In this document: in pieces, positions 25,350 through 33,926 of the stretch
Numbering within the stretch: position 1 is the first letter of the stretch
Layout: the number at the start of each line of letters is the position of its first letter
NCBI RefSeq assembly: GCF_030053155.1
Contig: NZ_CP125641.1
Location: 124,001-188,000, forward strand
From: Rhizobium sp. BT03
GTDB lineage: Bacteria > Pseudomonadota > Alphaproteobacteria > Rhizobiales > Rhizobiaceae
Reading direction: 5' to 3'
DNA: 64,000 nt
Position numbers and translations under genes: made by a program
Notes under the pieces: model-generated
The model's input: only the letters and a program-made list of their open reading frames with translations
What the model was told of the DNA's origin: nothing
The model's database searches: none

Positions 25350-26168
25350 TCAGGCCGCTTCGCTTGCGCGGCGGTAGCTGGTCTCGACCTCTTCGCGCAG
25401 GTCCTCCCAGATCGTCTTGCAGTAATCGATGAAGCTCTGCTCGTAGCGGATTTCCGAGACGATGCGCGGGCGGGGAAGATCGATCGTATAGACCGACTTG
25501 ACCGTGGCCGGGCCGGCGGTCAGCACATAGACCTTGTCGGCAAGCGCCACCGCCTCTTCGAGGTCGTGGGTGACGAAGACCACCGAAGCCTTGCGCTCCG
25601 CCCAGAGCTTGAGCAGTTCCTCGTGCATGACGGTGCGGGTCTGGACGTCGAGCGCCGAGAAAGGCTCGTCCATCAGCAGGATTTCAGGCTCGTTGATGAA
25701 GGTCTGCGCCAGCGAGACGCGCTTGCGCATGCCGCCGGAGAGCTGATGCGGATAGTGATGCAGAAACTTCGGGAGGCCGACGCGCGCCAGCCAGTCGCGG
25801 GCCATCTTCTCAGCGTCGGCGCGCGACTTGCCGCGGAACAGCGGACCGGCCATGACGTTGTCGATGACGTTCTTCCAGGGAAAGAGCGCGTCGGTCTGGA
25901 ACGCGAAGCCGACGCGCGGGTCGATGCCGGTGATCGGCCCGCCCATCAGGCGGACTTCGCCGGCGGAGGGGCGTGCGAGGCCCGTCACCAGGTTGAGCGT
26001 CGTCGATTTGCCGCATCCGGTGGGACCGACGACGGCGACGAATTCGCCGCGGGCGACCGTCATGTTGAAATCGCGCAGCGCAGTGAGCGACTTGCCGGTC
26101 GGCGAGACGAAGCGGCGGCTGACATTGATCAGCTCGATCGCCGGGATCTGCTTGTTGTCCTGTTGCAT
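25350..26168 (-). CDS. ABC transporter ATP-binding protein (TauB/SsuB-like)
   Basis: 272 residues: Walker A GPTGCGKST (about 45-53), Q-loop FQTDALFPW, signature LSGGMRKRVSLAQ, Walker B ILLMDEPFSALD and H-loop VTHDLEEA. No C-terminal regulatory domain, typical of the nitrate/taurine class. The ATG at 26168 has only a weak AGG upstream, so expression may depend on coupling or on a low translation rate relative to the binding protein. Eleven nucleotides separate it from the permease. Confidence 0.94.
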   Translation of the reverse strand: MQQDNKQIPAIELINVSRRFVSPTGKSLTALRDFNMTVARGEFVAVVGPTGCGKSTTLNLVTGLARPSAGEVRLMGGPITGIDPRVGFAFQTDALFPWKNVIDNVMAGPLFRGKSRADAEKMARDWLARVGLPKFLHHYPHQLSGGMRKRVSLAQTFINEPEILLMDEPFSALDVQTRTVMHEELLKLWAERKASVVFVTHDLEEAVALADKVYVLTAGPATVKSVYTIDLPRPRIVSEIRYEQSFIDYCKTIWEDLREEVETSYRRASEAA

Positions 26169-26224
26169 GGTGATACCTGAGGCGTGCTTGAGGGCGCGCA
26201 CGCAAAGCCCATGATCGAACGGAG

Positions 26225-26253
26225 GCCGCTCCCGCCTAGGAGCCGGGAGCGGC
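26225..26253 (-). terminator. Intra-operon stem-loop after binding-protein gene
   Basis: Perfect 10-bp arms GCCGCTCCCG (26225-26234) and CGGGAGCGGC (26244-26253) with a 9-nt loop, 10 bp past the binding-protein stop and before the ATPase. Likely a 3' stabiliser or partial terminator giving excess binding protein. Confidence 0.7.
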
Positions 26254-26262
26254 GCGACTGAC

Positions 26263-27276
26263 TTACTTGACGTTCTTGACGAACTCAGTCGTGTAGGTCT
26301 TGGAAAGATCGATTTGCTTGCCCTTGACGTTCTTGGAGAACTCCGAGAGCACGGCAAGCACGGTCTTCGGGCCATCTTCCGGCATGACGCCGTCAGGCGT
26401 GAACATACCCTTGCCCTCGTCGAGAGCCTTGACGTAGCCGTCCTTGTCGCCGACGTAGAAGTCCTTCGGCATCTTGTCGGCGATCTCGGCGGCAGAATGC
26501 GTGTTGATGTACTTCAGCGTCTTGACGAAGGCGTTGGCGAGTTTCTGCGCCTCTTCCTTGTGTGCGTCGACCCAGGCGGTTTCCATGTAGAGCGAGGCGG
26601 CCGGATAGGTGCCGCCGAGCGCCTTTCGGGTCGATTCGACCGTGCGCATATCGACGAGAACGCTGGCTTCGCCGGTTTTGACCAGGCGCGAAATGGTCGG
26701 CTCGGTCGTCATGCCGGCCTGGATTTGATCCTGCTGCATGGCGGCGATGAAGGTGCCGCCGGCACCGACGGGAACGGTAACGACGTCGCCCGGCTGCAGG
26801 CCGGCTTTCGAGGCCATGAAGAGGGTCAGGAAGTTGGTGGACGAGCCGAGGCCGGTGACGCCGAGGGTCTTGCCCTTGAAGTCGGCGGGCGACTTGATTT
26901 CAGGATGCTTGCTGGAGACCATCTCGACCTCGCCCGGCGCCTGGCTGAACTGGACGATGGATTCGACGAACTTGCCCTTGGCCTGCAGGTCCACGCAGTG
27001 GTCGTAGAAGCCGACGACGCCCTGGACGGCGCCTGCCAGCAGCTGGTTTTCAGCATCGACGCCGGCAGCTTCGTTCAGCAGTTCGACATCGAGGCCCTCG
27101 TCCTTGAAGTAACCGAGGGATTCGGCGAGTTTGGCGGGCAGATAGATCTGCTTCTCATAGCCGCCGACCATGATGGTGATCTTGTCGGCCGCATGGGCAG
27201 CTGTTGAAGCAAAGGATGCCGCGGTCAGCAGTGCGGAAAAAGCGACGGTGTGAAAAAGGCTGCGTGAAGAACGCAT
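26263..27276 (-). CDS. ABC transporter substrate-binding protein (NMT1/TauA-like)
   Basis: 337 residues with a Sec signal peptide (AFSALLTAASFASTAAHA then ADKITIMVGG) and the NMT1/TauA pattern (LAESLGYFKDEGLDVEL, VQGVVGFYDH, DFKGKTLGVTGLGSST). ATG 27276 has AGGAGG upstream. It delivers substrate to the ATPase and permease downstream. The GntR/FCD gene 290 bp upstream on the same strand is a candidate regulator. Confidence 0.94.
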   Translation of the reverse strand: MRSSRSLFHTVAFSALLTAASFASTAAHAADKITIMVGGYEKQIYLPAKLAESLGYFKDEGLDVELLNEAAGVDAENQLLAGAVQGVVGFYDHCVDLQAKGKFVESIVQFSQAPGEVEMVSSKHPEIKSPADFKGKTLGVTGLGSSTNFLTLFMASKAGLQPGDVVTVPVGAGGTFIAAMQQDQIQAGMTTEPTISRLVKTGEASVLVDMRTVESTRKALGGTYPAASLYMETAWVDAHKEEAQKLANAFVKTLKYINTHSAAEIADKMPKDFYVGDKDGYVKALDEGKGMFTPDGVMPEDGPKTVLAVLSEFSKNVKGKQIDLSKTYTTEFVKNVK

Positions 27277-27566
27277 TGATATCTCCTCCTGGTGGTGTGA
27301 CTGCATCGTCGTCTCGCCACTTCGACCGTGTCTCCTCCACGATGCTGGCCTTTCCTATGACCTCGAAGCTTTCAATTAGCTTTCAGCCGCAGACGGGATA
27401 GCCAGTCCGTCCCTGCATCCCGCTGATGTGCGCCGTGCAGGGTCGATCACAATAAAGGCGGCTGCGCAAACCTGCCAGCAGCTTCGTTCCCGACGCCATG
27501 TTCGGATGGCGGGTTGGCTGATGATTTCCGGAAAACCTTGAGTGCTGGCAGCGCTTCTGGCAGTCG
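27277..27566. promoter_or_regulatory. Spacer with presumed importer promoter
   Basis: 290 bp between the GntR stop and the binding-protein start. It should contain the promoter of the importer operon. I see no strong palindrome matching the one upstream of the GntR gene, no clear terminator and no plausible small gene. Confidence 0.4.
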
Positions 27567-28295
27567 TCAGCTCGTAAAGCTCCGCAGATCCTTCAGCAGG
27601 TTCCGATATCTGGCCTGGCTGCCGACCAGATGCTCGCGCATGGCGTTGCGGGCGGCCTGATCATCCCTGTCCGAGATCGCCATGACGATCGCTTCGTGTT
27701 CCCTGTGGATCAGCTTTCGGTAAGCGGTCTGCTCGGCGGTTCTCGTTTCCGGAACGAGCCGCGACTGCGGGATGATCACGGTTCCCTGCGATTCCAGGAA
27801 GTGTTTGAACAGCGGGTTGTTCGTCGCCTCGGCGATCGCCACATGGAGATCGAGATCCGCCTCGCGGATGGATTGATCCGTCTCGATGCGCTGGAGGATT
27901 TTCCGGTGGCATTCGAAGATCGCCTCCTCCTGCGCCGGCGAGCGGCGCAAGGCGGCAAGTCCCGCCGCCTCGATTTCGACGGGTGTTCGGATTTCGAGTA
28001 CTTCCAGATCGGAGGCGACGCGGGCCTTGTCGAGTTTTCGGCCTGACAGCGCCGGATCGGCGCCGATCACGAAAATGCCGGCACCCTGACGCACTTCGAC
28101 CAGTCCGTCGGAACGAAGTGCGGCCACGGCCTCGCGCACCACGGTGCGGCTGACACTATGCGTCTCGGTCAGCTCATGCTCACTCGGAAGCTTGTCGCCG
28201 GCGGAATACTGGCCGCTGAGGATGGCTTGCCGAAGGCTTTCGCCGACCTGTGAGACCAGCGATCCCGTGCCTCTGCTGCGATCCTTCATCTGCAT
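27567..28295 (-). CDS. GntR-family regulator with FCD domain
   Basis: 242 residues: winged helix (about 11-78, VSRTVVREAVAAL and VRQGAGIFV), then FCD domain (about 95-230, with LDLHVAIAEAT and REHLVGSQARY). The ATG at 28295 has AAGG 7 nt upstream and gives a normal family length; the frame extends 36 codons further without support. Probably controls the adjacent TauABC-like importer. Distinct in sequence from the FCD regulator at the left end. Confidence 0.9.
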   Translation of the reverse strand: MQMKDRSRGTGSLVSQVGESLRQAILSGQYSAGDKLPSEHELTETHSVSRTVVREAVAALRSDGLVEVRQGAGIFVIGADPALSGRKLDKARVASDLEVLEIRTPVEIEAAGLAALRRSPAQEEAIFECHRKILQRIETDQSIREADLDLHVAIAEATNNPLFKHFLESQGTVIIPQSRLVPETRTAEQTAYRKLIHREHEAIVMAISDRDDQAARNAMREHLVGSQARYRNLLKDLRSFTS

Positions 28296-28349
28296 AGCCA
28301 CGCCTTGACCCCCGCTCCGGCTTTGATCCGGATGCTGCCAAGGTCGGTG

Positions 28350-28379
28350 ACATGTGACATCCTGATTCATCACACATGT
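28350..28379. promoter_or_regulatory. Inverted repeat upstream of GntR gene
   Basis: Perfect 7-bp arms ACATGTG (28350-28356) and CACATGT (28373-28379), spacer 16 nt, about 55-85 bp before the GntR start. Candidate autoregulatory operator; the long spacer makes this tentative. Confidence 0.35.
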
Positions 28380-28465
28380 ATGACAAATTTCCCTTTCTTT
28401 CAATGGAGGAAAAGAGCGCTAACATTCATGGGGTTCGACATTGGACATAATCGGAACCAATCACT

Positions 28466-28477
28466 ATGATTGATCAT
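28466..28477. promoter_or_regulatory. Palindrome before RHH antitoxin gene
   Basis: ATGATTGATCAT has perfect 5-bp arms and lies 17 nt before the antitoxin start, where ribbon-helix-helix antitoxins commonly bind to autoregulate. Confidence 0.45.
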
Positions 28478-28494
28478 GATTGAAGGAGGTTTTG

Positions 28495-28755
28495 ATGGAA
28501 ACCAAAGTGCTGACTGCGCATGTTCCCCTGCCCCTTGCGCAAAAGGTCGATCAACTCGCCGCAAGGCTTGAGCGCTCGCGCGGCTGGATCGTCAAGCAGG
28601 CGCTGACGGCATGGATCGATCAGGAGGAGGAGCGTCGCCGTTTGACGCTGGAAGCGCTGGCTGATGTGGATGAAGGCAAAGTGGTCGATCATCAGTCCGT
28701 CCAGGCCTGGGCCGATAGTCTCGACAGTGACGCGCCGGTTTCGTTGCCTCGCTAA
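28495..28755 (+). CDS. Ribbon-helix-helix antitoxin (CopG/ParD-like)
   Basis: 86 residues. The N-terminal 45 form a ribbon-helix-helix (VLTAHVPLPLAQKVDQLA, RSRGWIVKQALTAWI); the tail is acidic and probably wraps the toxin. ATG 28495 has an ideal AAGGAGG. The stop overlaps the toxin start (TAATG), typical of type II toxin-antitoxin operons. Confidence 0.9.
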   Translation: METKVLTAHVPLPLAQKVDQLAARLERSRGWIVKQALTAWIDQEEERRRLTLEALADVDEGKVVDHQSVQAWADSLDSDAPVSLPR

Positions 28756-29030
28756 TGGAACTCAAATGGACGAGCAAAGCGGTCTCGGACATTGACCGCC
28801 TCTATGCCTTTCTCGCTCCGGTCAATCGACAGGCGGCGGCTCGGACTGTGCAGGCCTTGACGGCAGCGCCGCTGCGACTGCTTGAGCAGCCGCGCCTTGG
28901 CGAGCGGCTGGAGGAGTTCGATCCTCGGGAGGTCCGCCGCATTCTCGTTGGTCACTACGAGCTACGTTATGAAATACGGCAGTCGGCCATCTATGTATTG
29001 CGGCTCTGGCATACGCGTGAAGACCGGTAA
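28755..29030 (+). CDS. RelE/ParE-family toxin
   Basis: 91 residues with the ParE/RelE fold: KWTSKAVSDIDRLYAFL, helix hairpin VNRQAAARTVQALTAAPLRLL, PRLGERL, and terminal strands VGHYELRYEIRQSAIYVLRLWHTRE. The terminal VLRLWHTRE is characteristic of the ParE branch (gyrase poison or ribosome-independent). Coupled to the upstream antitoxin by a 1-nt overlap. Confidence 0.9.
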   Translation: MELKWTSKAVSDIDRLYAFLAPVNRQAAARTVQALTAAPLRLLEQPRLGERLEEFDPREVRRILVGHYELRYEIRQSAIYVLRLWHTREDR

Positions 29031-29094
29031 AAACGAACAGGGTTGGGCACGTTATTGAAAGTGTCCTCCAGAGGCGCTGCCGGCTGAGAGTTGC

Positions 29095-30102
29095 TCAAAG
29101 CCGCCTGGTCGACTCCCCGCGCACGAATCTCGGCGTCAGGATAAAATCCCGCGGCGGCTCGGCGGCGGCTTCGGGGCTTGATATTCTTGCCAGCAGGCGC
29201 TGGGCTGCGAGTTCGCCGAGCTTCTGGGCATCCTGCACGACCATGGTGATGCGCGGGGTGATGACGTTGCTCCAGGGCACGTCGTCGACCATCGCCAAAG
29301 ACACGTCGTCGGGGCAGCGGAAGCCCATTTCCTGCATCACCTGCAGTGCCGCCAGGCCCATCATGTTGTTGGCGCCGATGATGGCGGTCGGGCGGTCGCG
29401 CCGTGTCAGCAGCCGCATCGCCTGTGCATGGCCGCCGGTCCTGGTGTAGCCGCCTTCCACCACCAGCGAGGGGTCGATATCCGCCCCGGCGGCGGACATC
29501 GTATCCATAAAACCCTTCAGGCGCTCATCGGCGGTATGCAGGCCGGAAGGGCCGGAAATGAAACCGATGCGGCGGTGGCCGAGCTGCAGCAGATGCTCCG
29601 TCAGGATGGTCGTCGTCAGCGGATTGTCGGAGCCGACGAAATCGCGTTCCGCGCCCTCCACCTTCTGGTCGAACATCACGATCGGGGTCTTGAAGTCGCG
29701 CAGGAAGGCGGCGTATTCCGCGCCGTGGCCGTTTGTCGCCAGCGCAATGCCGGCGATCTTCTGCGCTTCCATCCGCTCCAACAGCGCCCGTTCGAGTTCG
29801 GCCCGGCCGGAAGAATCGGCGATCAGGACGAAATAGCCGTGGTCGAGCGCCTGGTGCTCGATCTCCCGGCGGATGTCGCCGAAGAACATGTTGCCGAGAT
29901 TGGCTGAGACGAAACCGATCAGCGAACTGCGGCCGCGCGCCAGCGTCTGGGCGACCGGATCGATGCGGTAGCCCGTCGATTTGATCGCCTGCTGGATTCG
30001 GTCGAGCGTCTCGGCGCCGACCCGTTTCGGGCTGTTGAGCGCGAGCGAGACGGTCGAGATCGAAACTCCCGCCAGGCGCGCGACATCTCGTATGGTCGTC
30101 AT
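29095..30102 (-). CDS. LacI-family repressor of the fucosidase locus
   Basis: 335 residues: LacI helix-turn-helix at 3-22 (TIRDVARLAGVSISTVSLAL), hinge through about 60, then a periplasmic-binding-protein-like effector domain (IGFVSANLGNMFFGDI, IGFISGPSGLHTADER, ITMVVQDAQKLGELA). No clear Shine-Dalgarno precedes ATG 30102, and the operator-like palindrome GAACCGGTTC lies 8 nt upstream, so autorepression is likely. It diverges from the GH29-importer operon, which carries a second copy of the palindrome. Confidence 0.92.
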   Translation of the reverse strand: MTTIRDVARLAGVSISTVSLALNSPKRVGAETLDRIQQAIKSTGYRIDPVAQTLARGRSSLIGFVSANLGNMFFGDIRREIEHQALDHGYFVLIADSSGRAELERALLERMEAQKIAGIALATNGHGAEYAAFLRDFKTPIVMFDQKVEGAERDFVGSDNPLTTTILTEHLLQLGHRRIGFISGPSGLHTADERLKGFMDTMSAAGADIDPSLVVEGGYTRTGGHAQAMRLLTRRDRPTAIIGANNMMGLAALQVMQEMGFRCPDDVSLAMVDDVPWSNVITPRITMVVQDAQKLGELAAQRLLARISSPEAAAEPPRDFILTPRFVRGESTRRL

Positions 30103-30109
30103 GTCTATC

Positions 30110-30119
30110 GAACCGGTTC
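30110..30119. promoter_or_regulatory. LacI-type operator, copy 1
   Basis: Perfect palindrome GAACCGGTTC with the central CG typical of LacI-family operators, 8 bp upstream of the lacI-like start. An identical core occurs at 30262-30271. Confidence 0.7.
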
Positions 30120-30260
30120 TAAAGCCTTGTTATGTCAGTTTCTATTTTCCGGTGCAACAGACTTGTCGGAAATGACCTCTCGAAGCAGGGAAAACTTTTC
30201 AGTAGCGGTTGTGGTGGAATCGGCTTGACAGGCGGGACATCAAGGAAGATGTTCACTCAC

Positions 30261-30272
30261 CGAACCGGTTCG
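30261..30272. promoter_or_regulatory. LacI-type operator, copy 2
   Basis: Perfect 12-bp palindrome CGAACCGGTTCG, 38 bp upstream of the fucosidase start and 152 bp (centre to centre) from the first copy. The pair flanks the divergent promoter region and could support DNA looping. Confidence 0.72.
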
Positions 30273-30309
30273 ATATGATGTCGAGCCGGAAAACAGGGAG
30301 GAGAAACCT

Positions 30310-31629
30310 GTGACGAGTTCGGAGCGCCAGCCGCAAAATCCGGTATCGGGAGTGGGCAAGCACGCCTGGTTCAGCCATGACAGACTGGGCATGTTCATCC
30401 ATTGGGGCCTCTATGCTCTGGGAGCCCGGCACGAGTGGCTGAAGAACCGCGAAGAGCTGACCGACGATCATTACCAGCGCTATTTCGACAATTTCGATCC
30501 CGATCTTTACGAGCCCAAGGAGTGGGCCCGGCGGGCGCGTCTTGCCGGCATGAAGTATGTCGTGGTGACGACCAAGCATCACGAGGGTTTCTGCCTGTGG
30601 GACAGCAAGGTCACCGACTACAAGGCGCCGAACACGCCCTGCGGCAGAGATCTGCTGACGCCGCTGGTCGAGGCATTTCGCGCCGAGGGGCTGAAGATCG
30701 GCTTCTATTATTCGCTGCTCGACTGGCACCATCCTGATTTTCCGATCGACGTCCACCATCCTCTCCGCAACCATCCCGAGGCCAAGGCGCTGAATGCGGG
30801 CCGCAACATCGCTAACTACGCCGCCTATATGCGCGAACAGGTGCGCGAACTTCTGACCGGCTTCGGCCGCATCGATATCATCTGGTTCGATTTCAGCTAT
30901 CCCGGCCGCGAATATCTCGGCCTGCCCGGCAAGGGGCGTGCCGACTGGGAGAGCGAGCGGCTGATCGGGCTGGTGCGCGAGCTGCAGCCCGAAATCATCG
31001 TCAACAACCGCCTCGACCTGCCGCCGGGCAAGCTGCCCGACGTGACGACGCCGGAGCAATATACGCCGCGCGTGGCGCCTGCCATTGCCAGCCAGGGGGT
31101 GCTCTGGGAAGCGTGCCACACCTTCAGCGGCTCCTGGGGCTATCACCGCGACGAGGATAGCTGGAAGAGCCCGGAACAGATCATCCAGCTGCTGATCGAT
31201 TCTGTCGCGCTCGGCGGCAACCTGCTGATGAATGTCGGCCCGACCGGCCGCGGCACCTTCGATGCGCGCGCTGTCGATGCGCTCGAGGTCTACCAGAACT
31301 GGATGGCCGTCAACGCCCGCTCCATCTACGGCGCCGGGCCATCGGAGCTGCCGGTACCGGCCGGATGCCGCTACACCCAGCGCGGCAACCGTCTCTATTT
31401 GCATGTCTACAACTGGCCTTACCGCCACATCCACATCGAAGGCCTCGCCGACAGGATCGCCTATGCGCAGTTCCTGCATGACGCCAGCGAAGTGCGCTGG
31501 CTCAGTCATACCAAGGATGTGGATTCCAATATCGGCGTGATGGTGCCGGAAGGCATGATCACGCTCGAACTGCCGGTCCGGCGGCCTGACGTTGCCGTGC
31601 CGGTGATCGAGATCGTCCTCAAGGCGTGA
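30310..31629 (+). CDS. GH29 alpha-L-fucosidase
   Basis: 439 residues, no signal peptide. GH29 marks: FSHDRLGMFIHWGLYA at the N-terminus, YVVVTTKHHEGFCLW (about 84-98), GLKIGFYYSLLDWHHPDF, and the nucleophile Asp in IDIIWFDFSYPG (about 195-206), then NLLMNVGPTGRG. It is shorter than secreted GH29 enzymes and ends with a small beta domain. The GTG start at 30310 has GGGAGGAG upstream. Cytoplasmic location plus the downstream importer suggests hydrolysis of imported fucosylated oligosaccharides; activity on related 6-deoxyhexosides or galactosides is possible. Confidence 0.93.
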   Translation: MTSSERQPQNPVSGVGKHAWFSHDRLGMFIHWGLYALGARHEWLKNREELTDDHYQRYFDNFDPDLYEPKEWARRARLAGMKYVVVTTKHHEGFCLWDSKVTDYKAPNTPCGRDLLTPLVEAFRAEGLKIGFYYSLLDWHHPDFPIDVHHPLRNHPEAKALNAGRNIANYAAYMREQVRELLTGFGRIDIIWFDFSYPGREYLGLPGKGRADWESERLIGLVRELQPEIIVNNRLDLPPGKLPDVTTPEQYTPRVAPAIASQGVLWEACHTFSGSWGYHRDEDSWKSPEQIIQLLIDSVALGGNLLMNVGPTGRGTFDARAVDALEVYQNWMAVNARSIYGAGPSELPVPAGCRYTQRGNRLYLHVYNWPYRHIHIEGLADRIAYAQFLHDASEVRWLSHTKDVDSNIGVMVPEGMITLELPVRRPDVAVPVIEIVLKA

Positions 31630-31678
31630 ACTCGGTCGCATCCGCGTGTTCATTGCGTCATGGAGGGAGGAGAAACCC

Positions 31679-32899
31679 ATGAAGGTTCTGAAGAAAACGC
31701 TTTTGCTTGCCGCAATCGGCGGCAGTCTTTTGGCGACCACCGCATCGGCCGAGCAGGTGAACCTGACCTGGCAGATGTGGACCGGTTCCGATGCCGATAC
31801 CAAGGGTTGGCAGCATCTGGCCGACATGGTCACCGCCAAATATCCCGATATCAAGGTCACGCTGACGACGACGGGCTGGGTCGACTATTGGACGCGGCTG
31901 CCGGTGCTGGCGGCGTCCGGCCAGCTTGCCGACATCGTTTCCATGCAGTCGCTGCGCATGCCGAATTTCTATTCGCTGCTCGAGCCTCTGAATGACCGGA
32001 TCGCGGCCGACAAGTTCGATGTCGGTGCCTTCACCCCCTCGATCATCGGCGGCATGTCCGTCGACAAACAGCTCTACGGCCTGCCCTATGACGTCGGTCC
32101 GTGGGTCATCTATTATAACCAGGACGCGCTCGAAGCCGCCGGGATTCCGCTGCCGAAGCCGGGCTGGACGCTTGCCGAATTCACCGATGCCGCCAAGAAG
32201 CTGACCAAGGACGGCAAATACGGCTTCGGCATCACCCCGCAGAACTATTCGGTCCTGGCGTCGGCCTGGGGCGATAAATATGTCAACGATTCAGGCGCGC
32301 TCGATCTGACCAATCCGGGCGCCATTGCCGCCGCCGAGAGGGTGATCGGCTTTGCCGCCAAGGACAAGATCGCGCCGCTGGTGCCGTCGAGTGCCGATGC
32401 CGGCACGGTCATCCAGGGCCGGTTCTATTCGGGCAATGTCGCCATGTATGTCGATGGTCCATGGTCGATCATCGGCATGAAGGACAAGGTCAAGTTCAAA
32501 ATCGGTTCCACTTCCCTCCCGCGCGCAGAGGCGGAGCTTACGGCCGTCACGGCGGGCTCAGGTTTCGGCATCGCCACGACGAGCAAGAACAAGGATGCGG
32601 CCTGGAAGGCGATCCAGGTGCTGACCAGCCCCGAGGCATTGCAATATCTCGCCGAGCAGGGCCGCGCGCTGCCGGCGCGCACGGCCTCGCAATCCTCCTG
32701 GTACAAGGTGGCGGCCAAGGACATCACCAATGGCGGCGAGGCCATCGACTATTCCCTGGCGCATTCCGTGCCCTACGTGATCACCAACAACTGGGCGGCG
32801 GTGGAAAACCTCTTCAACCAGTATTTCCCGCCGGCCTTCGGCGGCAGCGCCGACGCCAAGCAGACGATGGAGTCGATCCAGAGTCTCGCGCAGCAATAA
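31679..32899 (+). CDS. Sugar ABC transporter substrate-binding protein (CUT1)
   Basis: 406 residues with a Sec signal peptide (LLLAAIGGSLLATTASA then EQVNLTWQMW) and solute-binding family 1 motifs (YWTRLPVLAASGQLADIV, LYGLPYDVGPWVIYYNQDALEAAGI). ATG 31679 is set by GGAGG 8 nt upstream. It is the second gene of the fucosidase operon; the ligand is inferred to be a fucosylated oligosaccharide. Confidence 0.94.
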   Translation: MKVLKKTLLLAAIGGSLLATTASAEQVNLTWQMWTGSDADTKGWQHLADMVTAKYPDIKVTLTTTGWVDYWTRLPVLAASGQLADIVSMQSLRMPNFYSLLEPLNDRIAADKFDVGAFTPSIIGGMSVDKQLYGLPYDVGPWVIYYNQDALEAAGIPLPKPGWTLAEFTDAAKKLTKDGKYGFGITPQNYSVLASAWGDKYVNDSGALDLTNPGAIAAAERVIGFAAKDKIAPLVPSSADAGTVIQGRFYSGNVAMYVDGPWSIIGMKDKVKFKIGSTSLPRAEAELTAVTAGSGFGIATTSKNKDAAWKAIQVLTSPEALQYLAEQGRALPARTASQSSWYKVAAKDITNGGEAIDYSLAHSVPYVITNNWAAVENLFNQYFPPAFGGSADAKQTMESIQSLAQQ

Positions 32900-32900
32900 T

Positions 32901-32987
32901 GCATGTCGCCCGTAAGTGTGCCGCGGTTCCGGGACAACGACATGCGCGAAAACAAGAGGTTAAAGCGCGGCGGCAGGATTGCCGCGC
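32901..32987 (+). terminator. Two intra-operon stem-loops
   Basis: GCATGTCG (32901-32908) pairs with CGACATGC (32938-32945), and GCGCGGC (32965-32971) pairs with GCCGCGC (32981-32987). They fill the 100-nt spacer between the binding-protein stop and the permease start. No T-run, so attenuation or mRNA 3'-end protection is likelier than full termination. Confidence 0.55.
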
Positions 32988-32999
32988 AGGGAGGAAGAC

Positions 33000-33926
33000 A
33001 TGTCGCAAAGCGCCGTCGCCGAAATTTCCCTGCAGCCCGGTCGGCCGCGGCGCTTTCTGAAGCCTGAGACGCAGACGGCCATGCTGTTCCTGCTGCCGAG
33101 TTTTCTCGGCTTCATGATCTTCATGGCCCTGCCGATCCTGGCGTCGCTGGCGCTCTCCTTCACAAACTGGCAGCTGATCTCGACGCCGTCCTTCGTCGGT
33201 CTTCAGAATTATATCAAGCTCTTCACCGTCGATCCGGCCTTCTACACCATCCTCAGAAACACGCTGTTTTTCGCCGTCGAATATCTGGCGGTGAACATCA
33301 TCGTCTCGCTGATGCTGGCGGTTTGGATATCCAGCCTGAAGCGCGGCAAGGCGATCTTCCGGGTGATTTTCTTTCTGCCGACCTTCACCCCGACGATTGC
33401 CGCTTCGGTGGTGTGGCTGCTGATCTTCACGCCGGACGGGCTCGCCGACAGCGTCATCCGTTCGCTCGGCCTCGGCCTGCCGAATTTCCTGCTGAGTTCG
33501 GCCTGGGCGATGCAGGCGGTCGTGATCGTCACGCTCTGGGCCAATGTCGGCTACAACGTCGTGATGTTCAACGCCGCGCTCGATCTGGTGCCGAAACACT
33601 ATCTCGAGGCGGCGACGATCGACGGTGCCAATGCCTGGCAGCGCTTCTGGCGCATCCGTCTGCCGCTGATCTCGCCGACCGTGTTCTTTGCCACCGTGAT
33701 GACGGCGATCACCTCGCTGCAGGTCTTCGACGAAATCTTCGCGATGACGCGCGGCGGTCCGGGCTCGGCGACGGCGACGCTGGGCTTTGCCATCTACCAG
33801 AAGGGCTTCACCAACTTCCAGATGGGCTATGCTTCCGCTCTCGCCTGGGTGATGTTCGTCATGATCATGGCGCTCACCATCCTGCAGTTCCACATGCAGC
33901 GCAAATGGGTGCATTATGACGACTGA
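33000..33926 (+). CDS. CUT1 ABC transporter permease (MalF-like)
   Basis: 308 residues, six predicted membrane helices, EAA loop HYLEAATIDGANAWQRFWRIRLPLI (about 200-224). ATG 33000 has GGGAGG upstream. Ends with an 11-nt overlap with the second permease. Third gene of the fucosidase operon. Confidence 0.94.
   Translation: MSQSAVAEISLQPGRPRRFLKPETQTAMLFLLPSFLGFMIFMALPILASLALSFTNWQLISTPSFVGLQNYIKLFTVDPAFYTILRNTLFFAVEYLAVNIIVSLMLAVWISSLKRGKAIFRVIFFLPTFTPTIAASVVWLLIFTPDGLADSVIRSLGLGLPNFLLSSAWAMQAVVIVTLWANVGYNVVMFNAALDLVPKHYLEAATIDGANAWQRFWRIRLPLISPTVFFATVMTAITSLQVFDEIFAMTRGGPGSATATLGFAIYQKGFTNFQMGYASALAWVMFVMIMALTILQFHMQRKWVHYDD

Noticed and set aside
30253..31860. 535-codon minus-strand frame opposite the fucosidase gene
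   Set aside because: GH29 motifs on the plus strand are decisive, and the frame would also cross the operator and promoter region.
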